Shown here: positions 1-12,090 of the stretch, piece by piece
Layout of the letters: the number at the start of each line of letters is the position of its first letter
Position numbering within the stretch: the stretch's first letter is position 1
NCBI RefSeq assembly: GCF_033115175.1
Contig: NC_084834.1
Location: forward strand, 78,202,462 to 78,266,461
Length of the DNA: 64,000 nucleotides
Source of the DNA: Lepus europaeus
Taxonomy: Eukaryota; Chordata; Mammalia; Lagomorpha; Leporidae
Direction: 5' to 3'
Notes under the pieces: model-generated
What the model was told of the DNA's origin: nothing
Databases searched by the model: none
What the model saw: the letters and a program-made list of their open reading frames with translations, nothing else
Position numbers and translations under genes: made by a program

Positions 1-118
1 CTTAACTGAAAAGTGATCCCTGTTAAATATAAGAGTGGGAATAAGAGAGGGAAGAGATGTACAATTTGGGACATGCTCAAGCTGACTTGCCCCAAACAGT
101 AGAGTTAGAAACGTGGGA
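1..118 (+). mobile_element. LINE-1 3' UTR fragment (cut by window start)
   Basis: Collinear with 53400-53510 of the young LINE-1 (AACTGAAAAGTGATCCCTGT). The match stops after GAAACGTG, and its last ~40 bases recur at 1344-1382. Confidence 0.85.
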
Positions 119-549
119 CACTCACATGGCTTGTAGTTGGATTGTCGCTGAGAAGACTGGTGTGAAAATCTTTGTGGTTTTGGATTTTGCCTATTTCTTG
201 CTCAAGACAAGAGAAATATCAACAAACATTCTGCTCCCTTGTGCATGCCCATCTTGGAAGCTTTCATGCTCCAAGGCCACAGCATGGCAGCAAGCATCTG
301 AACTCCCTTAACATCTTTGGCTTCAATATTGAAATAAAAATGAAATGCTAATTGAATATTAATGGTTTAGAATGTGAATATTCTCAACAACTACTCTAAG
401 AACTTCAGTTTTCTGTCTGACGTTCTAGTTATTGTTACTAAATTCCTTTTCCTATTCTTATTATATACCTCATTCCTCAATATACTTTCCAGTTTTCAGA
501 CTCTTTATATACATAGATGAAGCATCACAATTTTTCTTTCCAGCAACTT
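119..549. other. Unassigned non-coding DNA
   Basis: AT-rich, with no gene, no clear repeat match and no splice pattern that I can support. Together with 946-1339 it separates two overlapping LINE-1 3' UTR pieces. Confidence 0.5.
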
Positions 550-619
550 TTATTTTTAACTATTTCTATGAAAGGCAGAGTGAATGAATGAGGGGGAGAA
601 ACAGGGAGAAAGAGAGAGT

Positions 620-677
<58 letters not shown>

Positions 678-945
678 CATTATCAACTGGTTCTCTCCCT
701 AAATGACCACAATAGCAATAGCCAGGGCTGGAACAGGCTGAAGCCTGGAGCCAGGAACTCCATTCAGGTCTCCTACATGGGTGGCTGGGACCCAAGTACT
801 AGGACCATCTTCCATTGCCTTTCCAGGCCTGCATTTTCAGGGATCTGGATTGGAAGGAGAACAGTCAGAACTCGAATCAGCACTCCAATATGAGATGTGT
901 ACATCACAGCAGCGGAGCAACCTGCTGTGCCTCTCCAGCGATCTT
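550..945 (-). mobile_element. CSINE (old type) with long GA tract
   Basis: Minus-strand C-repeat: the tail region and (GA)n at 612-675, then GAGCCAGGAACTCCATTCAG and GGTGGCTGGGACCCAAGTAC. Diverged, and no clear target-site duplication seen. Confidence 0.8.
612..675. repeat. (GA)n microsatellite within a CSINE
   Basis: Nearly pure GA dinucleotide run. Open frames through it are low-complexity Arg-Glu or Ser-Leu and not genes. Confidence 0.95.
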
Positions 946-1339
946 TAAAATAATAATAACCTCAGTGTTTCTTCATGCAACTCACTCATCAAAAAGAAGA
1001 CTGAGGGCTGAGGATGATTTCTACCCATTACTTGGTCTCCGGGGAAAGGAGACCATTGGAGTTCTTGCGGAGATGCTAGTCTTTCCTGAGAGCCTTTGGC
1101 ACAGATCTCAGCAACACTCTTTGTTAGCTGTGTAGTCATATTAGTGATGTCAGGCCTTGACTTCCTTCTAACTTTCCCTGAGGGTTTTGCAGAATTTATT
1201 TCAGCAGCCATACAAAACTGTGGGAAACATGGCCATATAAGGGCTGTGAGTAGTCACATCTCCCTTTCTAGACCACAGTCTAGAAGAACTCCCCAGTTTT
1301 AGGAACCCATGTGAGCAGACTGGGTCCACTTGGTTAATT
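946..1339. other. Unassigned non-coding DNA
   Basis: Short open frames exist on both strands, but none resembles a known protein or has supporting context. Confidence 0.45.
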
Positions 1340-2296
1340 CATCTCAATCAGACTTGTCCCAAACGGTAGAGTTAGAAACGTGCCAGGGGATTCCAATTCG
1401 GTCCCATCAAGGTGGCATGTACCAATGCCATCTCACTAGTCCAAGTGATCAGTTTCAGTTCACAATTGATCATAATGATAGGACTAAGAGTCAAAGGGAT
1501 CACATAAACAAGACTAGTGTCTGCTAATACTAACTGATAGAATTAAAAAGGAGAGAACGATCCAACATGGGAAACAGGATACACAGCAGACTCATAGAAT
1601 GGCAGATGTCCTAAACAGCACTCTGGCCTCAGAATCAGCCCTTAAGGTATTCAGATCTGGCTAAAAAGCCCATGAGAGTATTTCAGGCATGGAAAGCCAA
1701 GACACTCTGGCAAAAAAACAACAACAACAACAACAAAAAAAAAACAAACCTAAATGAAAGATCTCTTCGAGTGAGAGCCCAGTGGAAAGAACGGGCCATC
1801 AAAGAAGGAGCTACCTTTCTCTGAAGGGAGGGGAGAACTTCCACTTTGACTATGACCTTGTCTAAGTAAGATCAGAGTTGGCAAACTCAAAAGGCTTCCA
1901 TAGCCTTGGCAACTCATGACAAGAGCCTAGGGTGATTACTGACACCATAAACAAGAGTGTCAACTGTTAAATCAACAACAGGAGTCACTGTGCACTTACT
2001 CCCCATGTAGGATCTCTGTTCTTAATGTGAATTAATGCTATAACTAGTACTCAAACAATACTTTACACTTTGTGTTTCTGTGTGGGTACAAACTGTTGAA
2101 ATCTTTACTTAATATATACTAAATTGATCTTCTGTATTTAAAGACAATTGAAAATGAATCTTGATGTGAATGGAATGGGAGAGGGAGTGGGAGATGGGAG
2201 GGTTTGTGGGTGGGAGGGAAGTTATGGGGGGAAAAAGCCACTGTAATCAACAGCTGTACTTTGGAAATTTATATTTATTAAATAAAAGTTAAAAAA
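1340..2296 (+). mobile_element. LINE-1 3' UTR, 5'-truncated
   Basis: Collinear with 53480-54260 of the young LINE-1, but with the full 3' end: the polypurine tract (2165-2235) and TTAAATAAAAGTTAAAAAAA. An (AAC)n/A-rich stretch sits at 1712-1745. Confidence 0.9.
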
Positions 2297-3711
2297 AACC
2301 AAAATCATCTCATCTCAAGACCTGAAACTCAAATCTGTGAAGCCCTTATTGCCATGTAAAGCAACATATTCATAGGTTCCAGGGATCAGGAGTAGACATC
2401 TTTGGGGATCATTATTCTGCCTACCACATGGGGGAATCCCTGACCCAAACCAAATCCATCACATCCTCCCTCTGGATGATCTGAATTTAGAAGATGGTAC
2501 TTGAATGGAAACATTATGTAGAATTGGGCTGGCAGATGGGAGTGACACTCTGTGATACTTCGGCATTGACAGGATTGCCTTAGGACACTCTAGATGCTGT
2601 TCCAGTCCTGGTATGGTCCTCTGATACTGGAATGCTAATACTTCATTATTTTATCATGCTCTTCCCACCAGCACATCTAAACTTCTAGAAGGCAGGGCAA
2701 GTATTCAGAGCAAGTAGCTGCCAGATGATACTAAGAAAGAGTCTATGAAGCCTTTCCCAAGATGTGTTGGTAATTCATGAGTTGAAAGAAATAATAAATG
2801 AGGATCAGCATTCCAAATTCATCTGGGCCTTGAAACAAGGTGGTAATGGCTACAGTTGCTTCAAATGTCAGGTTGCCAGGTACAGCAGAGGAGTAAACAG
2901 GAATTCTACAAAGCAGACTATCATAAGAGTGTATTCAAGATTTTTTGTCCATGCTTTTGACTCCATCTTTACTTATTAATTATAACTCTTCTTTCTTGGT
3001 ATATATTAATAAAGCATTTTCCTTTCAAGGTTTTCTTGACTCTCAAAGTAGAAGTCACTCTTGCAGTTTAGTCAACAAATATATAAATACTCACTATGTG
3101 CCAGGCATTGAGTTAAGTGCTGAGAAGACACAATGAAAGAACAGGGTGGTATCTTTCTCATTTGAATTATACTTTGGAACTCTCTACAAGCACTGATCAT
3201 TTTTTTCTCCCAGGAGGGTTCTTTGTTTTGTCCACTTGGCCATTGCTAACCCGAAAGTCCTTAAAGAGGAGACACTGAAACTGCTAGATTACGGGATTCT
3301 TCATAGCTACTTCCATGCATGTCCTAATATAAATGAGAGCAAAAATGCAACAATCATTTATTAAGCACCTGCTCTATACCCAGTACTAGGTTCAGTTGAG
3401 AATATAAATGAAATTTAAAAACAGCCTCAGCCAGAAATTTCCAGTAGGTTTCGAGAGATTTCTCTTCATGCTAAGTAAGACACCAAAAGAGAATAGGTTC
3501 AGAATAGCACTGGAGAGTTGCAAGAGCTACAGAGATGCAGAGAGGGCCAGGCTAACTGTGAGCTGGATCTAACATATTTCCACAGGAGGGGCCAGGGGCT
3601 TTGTCTTGTGTCTCAAAGCTTGGATAAGATTCAAAAGGGGTCGGAAAAGATGATAAAGAATTTGATGAGCCAGAGCTTGAGGAAGGAACGGACTTCAGTT
3701 GGAGGGCTAAT
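2297..3711. other. Intergenic DNA
   Basis: No gene seen. It includes ancient repeat pieces at 3065-3135 and 3345-3405. Confidence 0.5.
3065..3135. repeat. Ancient mammalian repeat piece (L2/MIR type)
   Basis: CAACAAATATATAAATACTCACTATGTGCCAGGCATTGAG resembles a widespread ancient repeat end. A similar piece is at 3345-3405. Confidence 0.45.
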
Positions 3712-3722
3712 GAAGATGCTAG

Positions 3723-4065
3723 TTTGTTTGTTTTTGACAGGCAGAGTGGACAGAGAGAGAGAGAGACAGAGAGAAAGGTCTTCCCTTTTCCTTTGGTTCA
3801 CCCTTCAATGGCCGCTGCGGCCAGTGCGCTGCAGCCAGTGCACCGCGCTGATCCGAAGCCAGAAGCCAGGTGTTTCTCCTGATCTCCCATGTGGGTGCAG
3901 GGCCCAAGCACTTGGACTATCCTCCACTGCACTCCCGGACCACAGCAGAGAGCTGGACTGGAAGAGGAGCAACCGGGACAGAACCTGGCGCCACAGCTGG
4001 GACTAGAACCCGGTGTGCCGGCGCTGCAAGGCAGAGGATTAGCCTATTGAGCCGCGGCGCTGGCC
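3723..4065 (-). mobile_element. CSINE (young)
   Basis: Complete C-repeat from TTTTTGACAGGCAGAGTGGA to GCCGCGGCGCTGGCC. GAAGATGCTAG is duplicated at 3712-3722 and 4066-4076. Confidence 0.95.
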
Positions 4066-4744
4066 GAAGATGCTAGCTTTTAAAGAACTTACAGGCCCTG
4101 TACTGGAGAAGGGGAGGGTTAAGGTGGACAAGAAGGTTAAGGTGAGATTATGAAGGCACTTGAATGGACTTTTTCTTTCCTGCATACCTTTCCAGACTAG
4201 AAGCAATAGCACTCCCTTTGCCTTGCCCTTGGCTTTGCAGGCCTAGTGTGACACTCAGTGACCACATGATGAAAGCTTACTGATAGAGTCATGAACTGGC
4301 CATGGAACTGCCCCCTTGGCAATTCCACAGAACTATTTCTTTTTCATTAACTTGCTCACATTGATGGGTTACACTTAATTAAATAGCTGGTTGTGCAATG
4401 TAGTTTATGGTGCATCCAAATGTGGATAAAAGAAAAATCAGACCTTATTCTTTGGAAGTCATAGACATACTAGGCACATTGAACAAAGGACTACAGAAAT
4501 GATCCAGAAAGGATCTTTCTCCATTTCCCAAGATCATTGCGAGTCTACCTCTACAACACCTCCTTTGATCCCTTCATTGAGAATAGCACCCCTTTCTCTG
4601 CCGCCAAACCACTAACTTAGGCCTGTGAGAGGCATTTCTTAGGCTGACATATATAGGCTTGGTTGCCACGTGTCTTCTCCCCATAGACTGTGAGCTTTGT
4701 TTTATGGATAATAATTTTAGCTAAGAGTATTGAGAGTTCACTTG

Positions 4745-4839
4745 CCCTCAAACTATAATAAGGTCTTTTACATGGATTGTTTCATTTATTCACCGACTAG
4801 TCCCTTGAACTGCAACTATCATTCATCCTCATTTGACAG
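4745..4839 (-). repeat. MIR, left part
   Basis: ATTCATCCTCATTTGACAG resembles the MIR core on the minus strand. The right part follows the LINE-1 tail at 5143. Confidence 0.6.
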
Positions 4840-4850
4840 ATATTTTTCTT

Positions 4851-5131
4851 TTTTTTAAACTTTTATTTAATGAATATAAATTTCCAAAGTATAGCTTATG
4901 GATTACAATGGCTTCCCCCTCAAACTTCCCTCCCACCTGCAACCCTCCCCTTTCCCGCTCCCTCTCCCCTTCCATTCACATCAAGATTCATTTTCAATTC
5001 TCTTTATATACAGAAGATCAGTTTAGTATATATTTAGTAAAGATTTCAACAGTTTGCCCCCACATAGTAACACAAAGTGAAAAATACTGTTGGAGTACTA
5101 GTTATAGCATTAAATCACAATGTACTGATAA
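4851..5131 (-). mobile_element. LINE-1 3' end
   Basis: Minus-strand copy of the LINE-1 tail: oligo-T, then the CT-rich complement of the polypurine tract, then the UTR. Flanked by ATATTTTTCTT (4840-4850 and 5132-5142). It split a MIR. Confidence 0.9.
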
Positions 5132-5142
5132 ATATTTTTCTT

Positions 5143-5245
5143 AAGTGAAAAAAAAAAAATGAAAAATCCAAATTCACACAGCCAAGAAGAATAGGGTTCA
5201 CCAGATGCTAAAGGCCATGCCGTAACCACTGCCCTACACTGCCTG
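5143..5245 (-). repeat. MIR, right part
   Basis: TTCACACAGCCAAGA and GTAACCACTGCCCTACACTGCC are typical MIR text and continue the piece at 4745-4839. Confidence 0.65.
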
Positions 5246-5604
5246 TTGGCATGAGTAGAGGCCACCTCTTTCCTATTCATTGCTTCTGCCCCAGGGAGCC
5301 AGTTTGGTGCCCCACACAGGGAGATGTGCTCAGTTAAGACTGATCAGTACAGCATGGGCAGAAATGCCATGGTCTGTGAGCAGCTTGGATGTGACCGATT
5401 GGGTGTGTGCTTCTCTACTTAGAAGAGAAGGAGAAGGCTGGATCCCAGCACCCTCTGTACTGCTGCCTTCTTCCTCCTGCTTTGGATCCTCACCATGTAG
5501 GTTCAAAGTTGGATTTCAGGGTGGCAAAGGGAACAGAACTCTGAATGATTGCAGTGAGCTTGAGGGAGGAATATGAAGCCCAGGAAGTAAAAATAGATTA
5601 AAAT

Positions 5605-5835
5605 GTATTTGCTGGAGGAGCAGATATTAAGCATAAAGGTTAAGATGCCTGCATCCCATATCAGGGTCCTGGGATTTAATTCCAAGCTCCAGCTGCTGAC
5701 TCTTGTCCCTCACACCTGGCTCTGGTCCTGGTTCAGCCCCAGCCACTGTGGGCACCTGGGGAATGAACAGTAGATGGGAGTACTTGCTTGCCCTCCTCCA
5801 TGTCTCTCTCAACCCCAGATAAATGAAGACTTCAA
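5605..5835 (+). mobile_element. CSINE (old, decayed)
   Basis: AAGATGCCTGCATCCCATAT, CCAGCTGCTGACTC and GGGGAATGAACAGTAGATGG follow C-repeat order, with gaps and no box-like 5' end. Confidence 0.7.
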
Positions 5836-6130
5836 CAAAATTATATGTTGGGAAATATTTAAATGAATAAAATTAAGATATTATCTTGAAGTTGCTATAT
5901 TGACAACAATGTCTCAGTTTCAAGTGCTGGTTCAGTGCCCTTTTGAGTGTATGGATGAAAGACTCCAGATGGTAGATTTAGAATGTAGTAATATTTCTGC
6001 TCTGCTGACCAATCAACGAATTCATTGAAATATCCTGGGATGCACAGAGGACAGAAATCACAGAAGTAGAACAGCAGAAGAACACATAAGGTTTGATGTG
6101 AAACTTGATTCTTTATAAATGTCATTGATA

Positions 6131-6386
6131 GGGGATCAGTGTTATGGCATAGCAGGAAAAGGTGCTACCTGCAATGCAGGCATCCCATATGGACGCCAGT
6201 TTGAGACTCCACTTCCAATCCATGTCCCTGCTAATGCAACTGGGAAAGCAGCAGACAATGGTCCGGGGGCTTGGGCCACTGAACTCATGTGGGAGACTCT
6301 GACGAAGCTCTTGGCTCCTGGCTTTGGTCTGGCCTGGCCTCTGCCAATGCGACCATTTGGGGAGTGAACCAGCAGATGGAAGATCT

Positions 6387-6442
<56 letters not shown>

Positions 6443-6472
6443 TTACCTTTCAAATAAATAAATCTTTTTTAC
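6131..6472 (+). mobile_element. CSINE with (CT)n
   Basis: Full C-repeat with (CT)n at 6391-6438 and tail TTTCAAATAAATAAATC. Duplication ATGTCATTGATA at 6119-6130 and 6474-6485. Confidence 0.93.
6391..6438. repeat. (CT)n microsatellite within a CSINE
   Basis: Pure CT run of 24 units, part of the SINE's 3' region and expanded. Confidence 0.95.
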
Positions 6473-6485
6473 AATGTCATTGATA

Positions 6486-8239
6486 AAGCAATGTGGAGTT
6501 AAAGACAAACCTAAATATAAGTTAGTAACAATATATACTATGCTGACTTTCATGGAAAAAGAGTGTATCCAAATACCTCACACTGTATGGCATTTTATTA
6601 AAACCTCTCTTCTATATCTATGAAAATAATTTTGTTGTTGAAGGTTTACTCGAAACTAAATATGACTGGTTTGGTAAATCTAAGATAAGATGCAAAGTCT
6701 CTAATCACAAAGATACCTTTATGAAAAAAAAGTCGATATTTATAAGGACGATATTTTGAGGTTTTATATTCCTGAAAGCTCAAACTGACAAATGGTTTTA
6801 TACAAAGGATTTAGAAAAAGAGGACTTCAAATCTGTTCTCTGAAATTTCATATCAAATCACCAAAGCACACCAAGTAAAAGCATTAGAATTGTCATAATT
6901 AAGTACGCCAAATAAATACAAAAATTCTTATTACATATGATAATATTGTTCAGAAAATCAAATCTCCACAGAGGTTCAATAAAGCAGTATCCTCACCCTT
7001 TAAAAAATCAGCATCAAGCTTATAACAAATGAACAACTTAAATTTTACAGTTTGTTAGCATTTAAAAACATATTATGCTTCAATTTTATGTAGAGACATA
7101 TCCATCTGTAAAATATTTATACATTCATAGAGCTTAAGCACAGTTAATGAGCAAAATCTTTCATTTAGCTCAAAAATCCTGGCAGCTGTTTCCAGTGAGG
7201 CTGCGGAACACAGCAACGACAATGCAAGTGCGAATTTCTGATTTCTGAGACTACAAAGGCACAGCAGTGTGACAGCACAGGTAACGGAAAGTATGGAACT
7301 TTGGGGTCAGGTAAAGCTGGATTCCACCTCAGGTCTGTGCCTTACCAGATATATGACCACGGGGATGCTGCTCATTCACTTTGAGCTCAGTCTTTTCCAC
7401 TGTAAAATAAGCCTACAACTTTCATTTCTTCTCAAAAAAAAGTGCGATAGGAAGAGTACCTGAAAGTCATATTATCAAAATTAATTGCCAAGAAAATTTC
7501 TACAAGTTAACATCTCTTGGCATATTTGATTTTATGTCAATCTTCCTATTGAAATATTTTGACTGGTAGTAGCTTCAAGAAAATGACACTGGAAATCATA
7601 AGAATGAACCTTGATTTAATGCAATATTGAAGTTCAAAACAAAAAATATTTAAGCAAATTAATTTAAATAAGAAGCTGTTTTGAGCAGAGATTCAAACCT
7701 AGTTTTCCCAAAGATGAGGCAAAGAAGAGAAAAGGGGAAACAATATCTTGGAAACACCTTGGAAACAATATCTACATATGCAACAGACAATAAAATAGGC
7801 TGTGCATGCTAAGTTTCGATAAGTTATACAGATAAAACATGCTTAATTAGCTACATAGAGAGAGTTATAGGAGGGTCCAGCAGGCATAAAAAAAGTGAGG
7901 GAGAAGCCTCCCATTCTGGCACAGGAGAGAGAAGAGAAACCACAGGATAGGAAGATTTGTGGAATAACAAACAAACCAGTTTGAAGCAAAAAATTGAGCT
8001 GGGGCAATCAGGATTATACAAATACACACTGCATCTTTTTATCAACCAAATACATCTTGTACTGGATTTGAAAATATTAGGAATAAATATCTTTGGAAGA
8101 AAAATAAATTATAAGAATATCTTGAAATTCAACTTTACCAGAGTTATTATAGTTTGATTATTCTCATAGTATTGTTTTTCAGATTAAAGATGAATTTTCT
8201 ACAGGCCAATAATTATTCAGTTTATCTCTCTGAAGCACT
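6486..8239. other. Intergenic AT-rich DNA
   Basis: No gene, young repeat or structured signal recognised over 1.7 kb. Confidence 0.5.
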
Positions 8240-8500
8240 TATTATTTTCTAGGAATCGTGTGACATGATGCCTATATACATGTGTCTCCTGCCATGGACT
8301 TCTTCTTTATGTCTCTGTGCACCATCTCCTCTTCCTGTAAGGACACTAGTTGTATTGGTTTAGAGCTACTCTAGCCCAATAAGATCTCAATTTATCTCAA
8401 TTAATTATGACTCTACTTCCACACAAGGCCACACTCGGAGATGCCACGTGAATATAAGTTTTAGGAGGACACTGGTCTGCTCAGTAGTCTTCCCTCTTGC
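8240..8500 (-). repeat. Ancient medium-reiteration repeat
   Basis: TCCTGTAAGGACACTAGTTGTATTGG and CACAAGGCCACACTC resemble a common ancient mammalian repeat also seen at 10770-11580 and, inverted, at 62905-63360. I cannot name the family. Confidence 0.5.
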
Positions 8501-9459
8501 ATATCCATCCCCTATCCCATGTGAGATCATTATCCTATCTCAACACTCTCAATAGTTTTAATCTAGGCCAGCATGAACTCTAAATTCCAAATCCCGTCTA
8601 AGCATCTTCAACTCTCAAAGTTCCAAATCTCATCACCTAGAAACTAGAAACTAGAAAACAAATTGCTTCCCAAGCACAGTGGCAGGGGAGGCGTAAGATA
8701 CATAGACATGCCAATTCCAAATGACAGAAAATGGAAGGAATACAAGGACCTCAATCTAAAGAAAATTCTCAACTCAGCAGGGCCAGTTGTCTTCGGTTTC
8801 AAGGCTTGAGATAATTTTCTGTGGCTCAACTCACCTTCTAGGTCCACAGAGGCTCCACCCCTTGGGCCTGTCTCTCTGGCCCCTGTATCTGTAGTTCTAT
8901 CCTTGGAGTGATTCCTTTGTCTTAGGTTAGCACATGTTTGTAGCTGAGAGGTGTCTATAAGCCCATTTCCTCTCTGTAGAATTCCAAAAGGTTGGCAGCC
9001 TTCCCTCATTTTGTCCTGTCTTTGGCCCCTTCAGAGCAAGCTGGCAGTACTTCCACTGACACAATACTCTCAAAAACCTTGCCAGTCTTTTGTGTCTGTC
9101 ATGGAGATTCACATCATTGCACAAACAGGTTTTCCGCAGATTCCTATTGGCTTAGATGGCTGATTACATCCATAAATCACACACCGATCTCTTCATCAGC
9201 TTGTCCAGGCACACCCGCAGCCCTGTTTCCAGTGAATTGTGCACTGCTGGTTCCTTTTGGCCTAGCAATGTCATCCTCATCCTTTTTCATCTTGTATTTA
9301 TGAAGTCTGGGCAGCAAAGCGAAGCCAGGCCGCAGCTTCCCTGGTTTGCTTGCGCATCTCTGCAGCTACATAGCTGAGCTTACAGGTTACACGTTCTTCT
9401 TTTTTCTCTTTTTAAGTGCCCTGTGTTGCTTTCTGCAGTTTTTGAACTTTATTTTATTT
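8501..9459. other. Probable decayed repeat, unnamed
   Basis: GC-richer than its neighbours, with short overlapping frames in all directions. The text (continued at 9779-9960 past a CSINE) looks like an ancient repeat interior, but I cannot name it. Confidence 0.35.
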
Positions 9460-9778
9460 ATTTATTTATTTTATTTATTTGACAGATAGAGTTAGACAGT
9501 GAGAGAAAGAGAGAGAAAGGTATTCCTTCCGTTGGTTCACCCCCTAAATGGCCGCCATGGCCGGAGCTACGCTGATCCAAAGCCAGAAGCCAGGTGCTTC
9601 TTCCTGGTCTCTGATGTGGGTGCAGGCACCCAAGCACTTGGGCCATCCTCCACTGCCCTCCCGGGCCACAGCAGAGAGCTGGACTGGAAGAGGAGCAACC
9701 AGGACTAGAACCCGGCGTCCATATGGGGTGCCGGTGCCACAGGTGGAGGATTAACCCAATGAGCCACGGCACCGGCCC
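9460..9778 (-). mobile_element. CSINE (young)
   Basis: From TTATTTGACAGATAGAGTTAG to GAGCCACGGCACCGGCCC. The TTTA-rich start is its A-tail. It interrupts an old repeat. Confidence 0.93.
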
Positions 9779-10007
9779 CTACAAGTTCTGATTGAACACA
9801 GTTCAGCCAAGCTTTCTGCTACTTTATAATAAGATCGACCACTCCTTCAGTGTCCAATAATATGCTTCCCATTTCCTTCTGAGCCCTCACTAGGAGCACA
9901 TCTACCATTCATGCTTCTATACTGATCAGGATGGCATGTGTCTTCTTCAAGAAACAGAGGATCCCCCTACCATGCTCCTCTCTTCCCTCTGAAGCCACAT
10001 AAGAATC

Positions 10008-10268
10008 ACTAATTTTATTTACTTGAGAGAAAGACAGACAGAAATAGTATCTGCTAGTTCACCCACCCAAATGCCCACAACCATCAGGGCTGGGCCAGGC
10101 TGAAGCTGGAAACCAGGAATTCAATCCAGGACCCCCACGTGAGTGGCAGGAATCTAAGTAGTTATGCCATCATGGCTGCATCCCTAGGTCTGTCTTACTG
10201 GAAAGCTGGAATTAGAAGTAGATGCAGGTGTCCCAACCAGTGGCTTAACCCATAGGCCAAGCACCCAA
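10008..10268 (-). mobile_element. CSINE (old)
   Basis: TTTACTTGAGAGAAAGACAG, GCTGAAGCTGGAAACCAGGA and GGCTTAACCCATAGGCCAAG are in C-repeat order on the minus strand, strongly diverged. Confidence 0.78.
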
Positions 10269-10279
10269 TTCTTACAATC

Positions 10280-10560
10280 ACTTTTTATTTATTTATTTCC
10301 ATGCATTTCATAAATAGAACTTTAGGAACATAGCGATTCTTCCAACTGTATCCTCTCCCTCCTACACTCCTATTTCTCTTCCTCTTCCCTCTCCTGTTCC
10401 CTGTCTTGTTTTTCACTAAGGTCTATTTTCACTTAACTTTCTACACAGAAGATAAACTCTGTTCTAGGTAAAGAGTTCAACACTTTGTATGAGAAAGAAA
10501 AAGAAAACGAGAGAAAGAAAAAACAAACAAAAAATCTAAAAACATAAAACATTAAAAAAA
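10280..10560 (-). mobile_element. Older LINE-1 3' end
   Basis: CT-rich stretch complementary to a LINE-1 polypurine tract (10350-10410) followed by UTR-like sequence, more diverged than the young tails. It abuts the CSINE at 10008. Confidence 0.6.
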
Positions 10561-10970
10561 ACAAGAATAAAAACTGTTCTTTAACAGTCCAGACAAGGGC
10601 TGTTCAAAGTCATACAATCATTTTTTAACACCTATATTTCTACTAATAGTCTCTTCAAAGCAATCTATACATTTTCTTTCCCCTTGACACAATGCTGAAG
10701 TCGCTTCTATATTTTTAGATATTTTTAACAGCAGCAGCACATTTCCCCAAGCCAACTCTACATTCATTTCCTAGGGTTATGAAAACAAATTACTGTAGAC
10801 TGCACGGTTTTCAAAACATAGAAATGGATCCGTTCACAGTTCTGGAGGCTAGGAGTCCATAATTAAGGTGTCAGCAGGGTTGATTCCTTCTGGAGCCCCT
10901 GAGGGAGATTCTGTTCCATGTCTTTCCCTTTGGATTTTGTTGGTTGCATTGGCTTTGCTTGTCTTTACAA

Positions 10971-11447
10971 AGGGTCTTCAACATGTTCATGGAAAACACG
11001 TATTATGAAAAAGTTTCATGAATTTCAATTTTTTTTGCATCAATATAAACTTACTTTTTTTTTTTTTTTGACAGGCAGAGTGGACAGTGAGAGAGAGAGA
11101 CAGAGAGAAAGGTCTTCCTTTTGCCGTTGGTTCACCCTCCAATGGCCGCCACGGTAGCGCGCTGCGGCCGGCGCACCGCGCTGTTCCGATGGCAGGAGCC
11201 AGGTGCTTCTCCTGGTCTCCCATGGGGTGCAGGGCCCAAGGACTTGGGCCATCCTCCACTGCACTCCCTAGCCACAGCAGAGAGCTGGCCTGGAAGAGGG
11301 GCAACCGGGACAGGATCGGTGCCCCGACCGGGACTAGAACCCGGTGTGCCGGCGCCGCAAGGCGGAGGATTAGCCTGTTGAGCCACGGCGCCGGCCTATA
11401 TAAACTTACTTTTAATTCCATTTTCCACAAGCCTTTTGAGGGTCCCT
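10971..11447 (+). mobile_element. Palindromic MITE-like element, split by a CSINE
   Basis: Ends resemble inverted repeats: GGTCTTCAACATGTTCATGGAAAA at the start and the complement of that in TTTTCCACAAGCCTTTTGAGGGTCC at the end. Removing the CSINE leaves about 120 bp. Two relatives lie at 16287 and 17650. Confidence 0.65.
11056..11396 (-). mobile_element. CSINE (young) inside a MITE-like element
   Basis: Full young C-repeat. Duplication ATATAAACTTACT at 11043-11055 and 11398-11410. Removing it joins the two halves of the palindromic element at 10971-11447. Confidence 0.95.
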
Positions 11448-11699
11448 TTAGTTAGATTGCTGCAATGCCTGTTCTCATTCTTCTCATGGCCTTCCTTCTG
11501 TGCACGTCCTCTTTCCTTTTTGGATAGATCGAGTCATCCTCACTCAGAGCCCATCCTAGTCCAGTATGACCCAATACTAACAAATACTACACAGGAATGA
11601 GAAATAGTGAGTGACTGCTTTCTGCAGAATCACACTGGTGGAAATCTCACAAACACGTTGCTGAGAGAAAACAGACACGAGTAGAGACTATGTACTTTT

Positions 11700-12090
11700 G
11701 TCTATAACAAAGTGCAAGAATAAAGAAAAATATTCCATAATAATAAAAGATTGGGCATACTATAAAAGTACAATAAAGATGTACCTAATTTGTGGAAAAC
11801 AACATATGTGGAATACAATAAAGCCACTAAAAGTAATGTTTTAGAAGAATATTTAGCAACATGGGAAATACTCATTATGTAATTTCAGAATTTTGATAAG
11901 CAAAATACAAAACTGCATACATAAATAGAATCCTAATTTCAGAAGAAAAAGACAATTTATGTGTAGAAAAATAGCTGTGAAATATTTATAGTGATGTGAT
12001 TATAAGAATTTTTATTGTCTCCTTTATGTTTTCTGTATTTTCTAAATTTTCTAAAATGAGAATATATCACTTAAAATAACAGCAAAATAC
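11700..12090 (+). mobile_element. Ancient LINE-1 3' remnant
   Basis: GTGGAATACAATAAAGCCACTAAAAGTAATG and following sequence resemble the end of ORF2 in ancient mammalian LINE-1s, ending in an AT-rich 3' UTR. Heavily decayed. Confidence 0.45.

Larger units (their letters stand above)
10775..11580 (-). repeat. Ancient medium-reiteration repeat, interrupted
   Basis: CAGTTCTGGAGGCTAGGAGTCC and, beyond the MITE and CSINE, CATCCTAGTCCAGTATGACC belong to one old repeat of the 8240 and 62905 family. Confidence 0.5.

Noticed and set aside
556-893. Open frames of about 80-100 codons through the GA tract
   Set aside because: They translate a dinucleotide repeat and a SINE (Arg-Glu or Ser-Leu runs). 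No start context or family.
2160-2240. G-rich polypurine stretch as a promoter or G-quadruplex element
   Set aside because: It is the normal polypurine tract of the LINE-1 3' UTR and recurs at every LINE-1 tail in the window.
11087-11455. Open frames of 80-150 codons in the young CSINE copies (also at 20833, 29803, 39323, 41063 and elsewhere)
   Set aside because: The same GC-rich peptides recur in every CSINE copy on both strands, because the SINE happens to lack stops. They are not genes.
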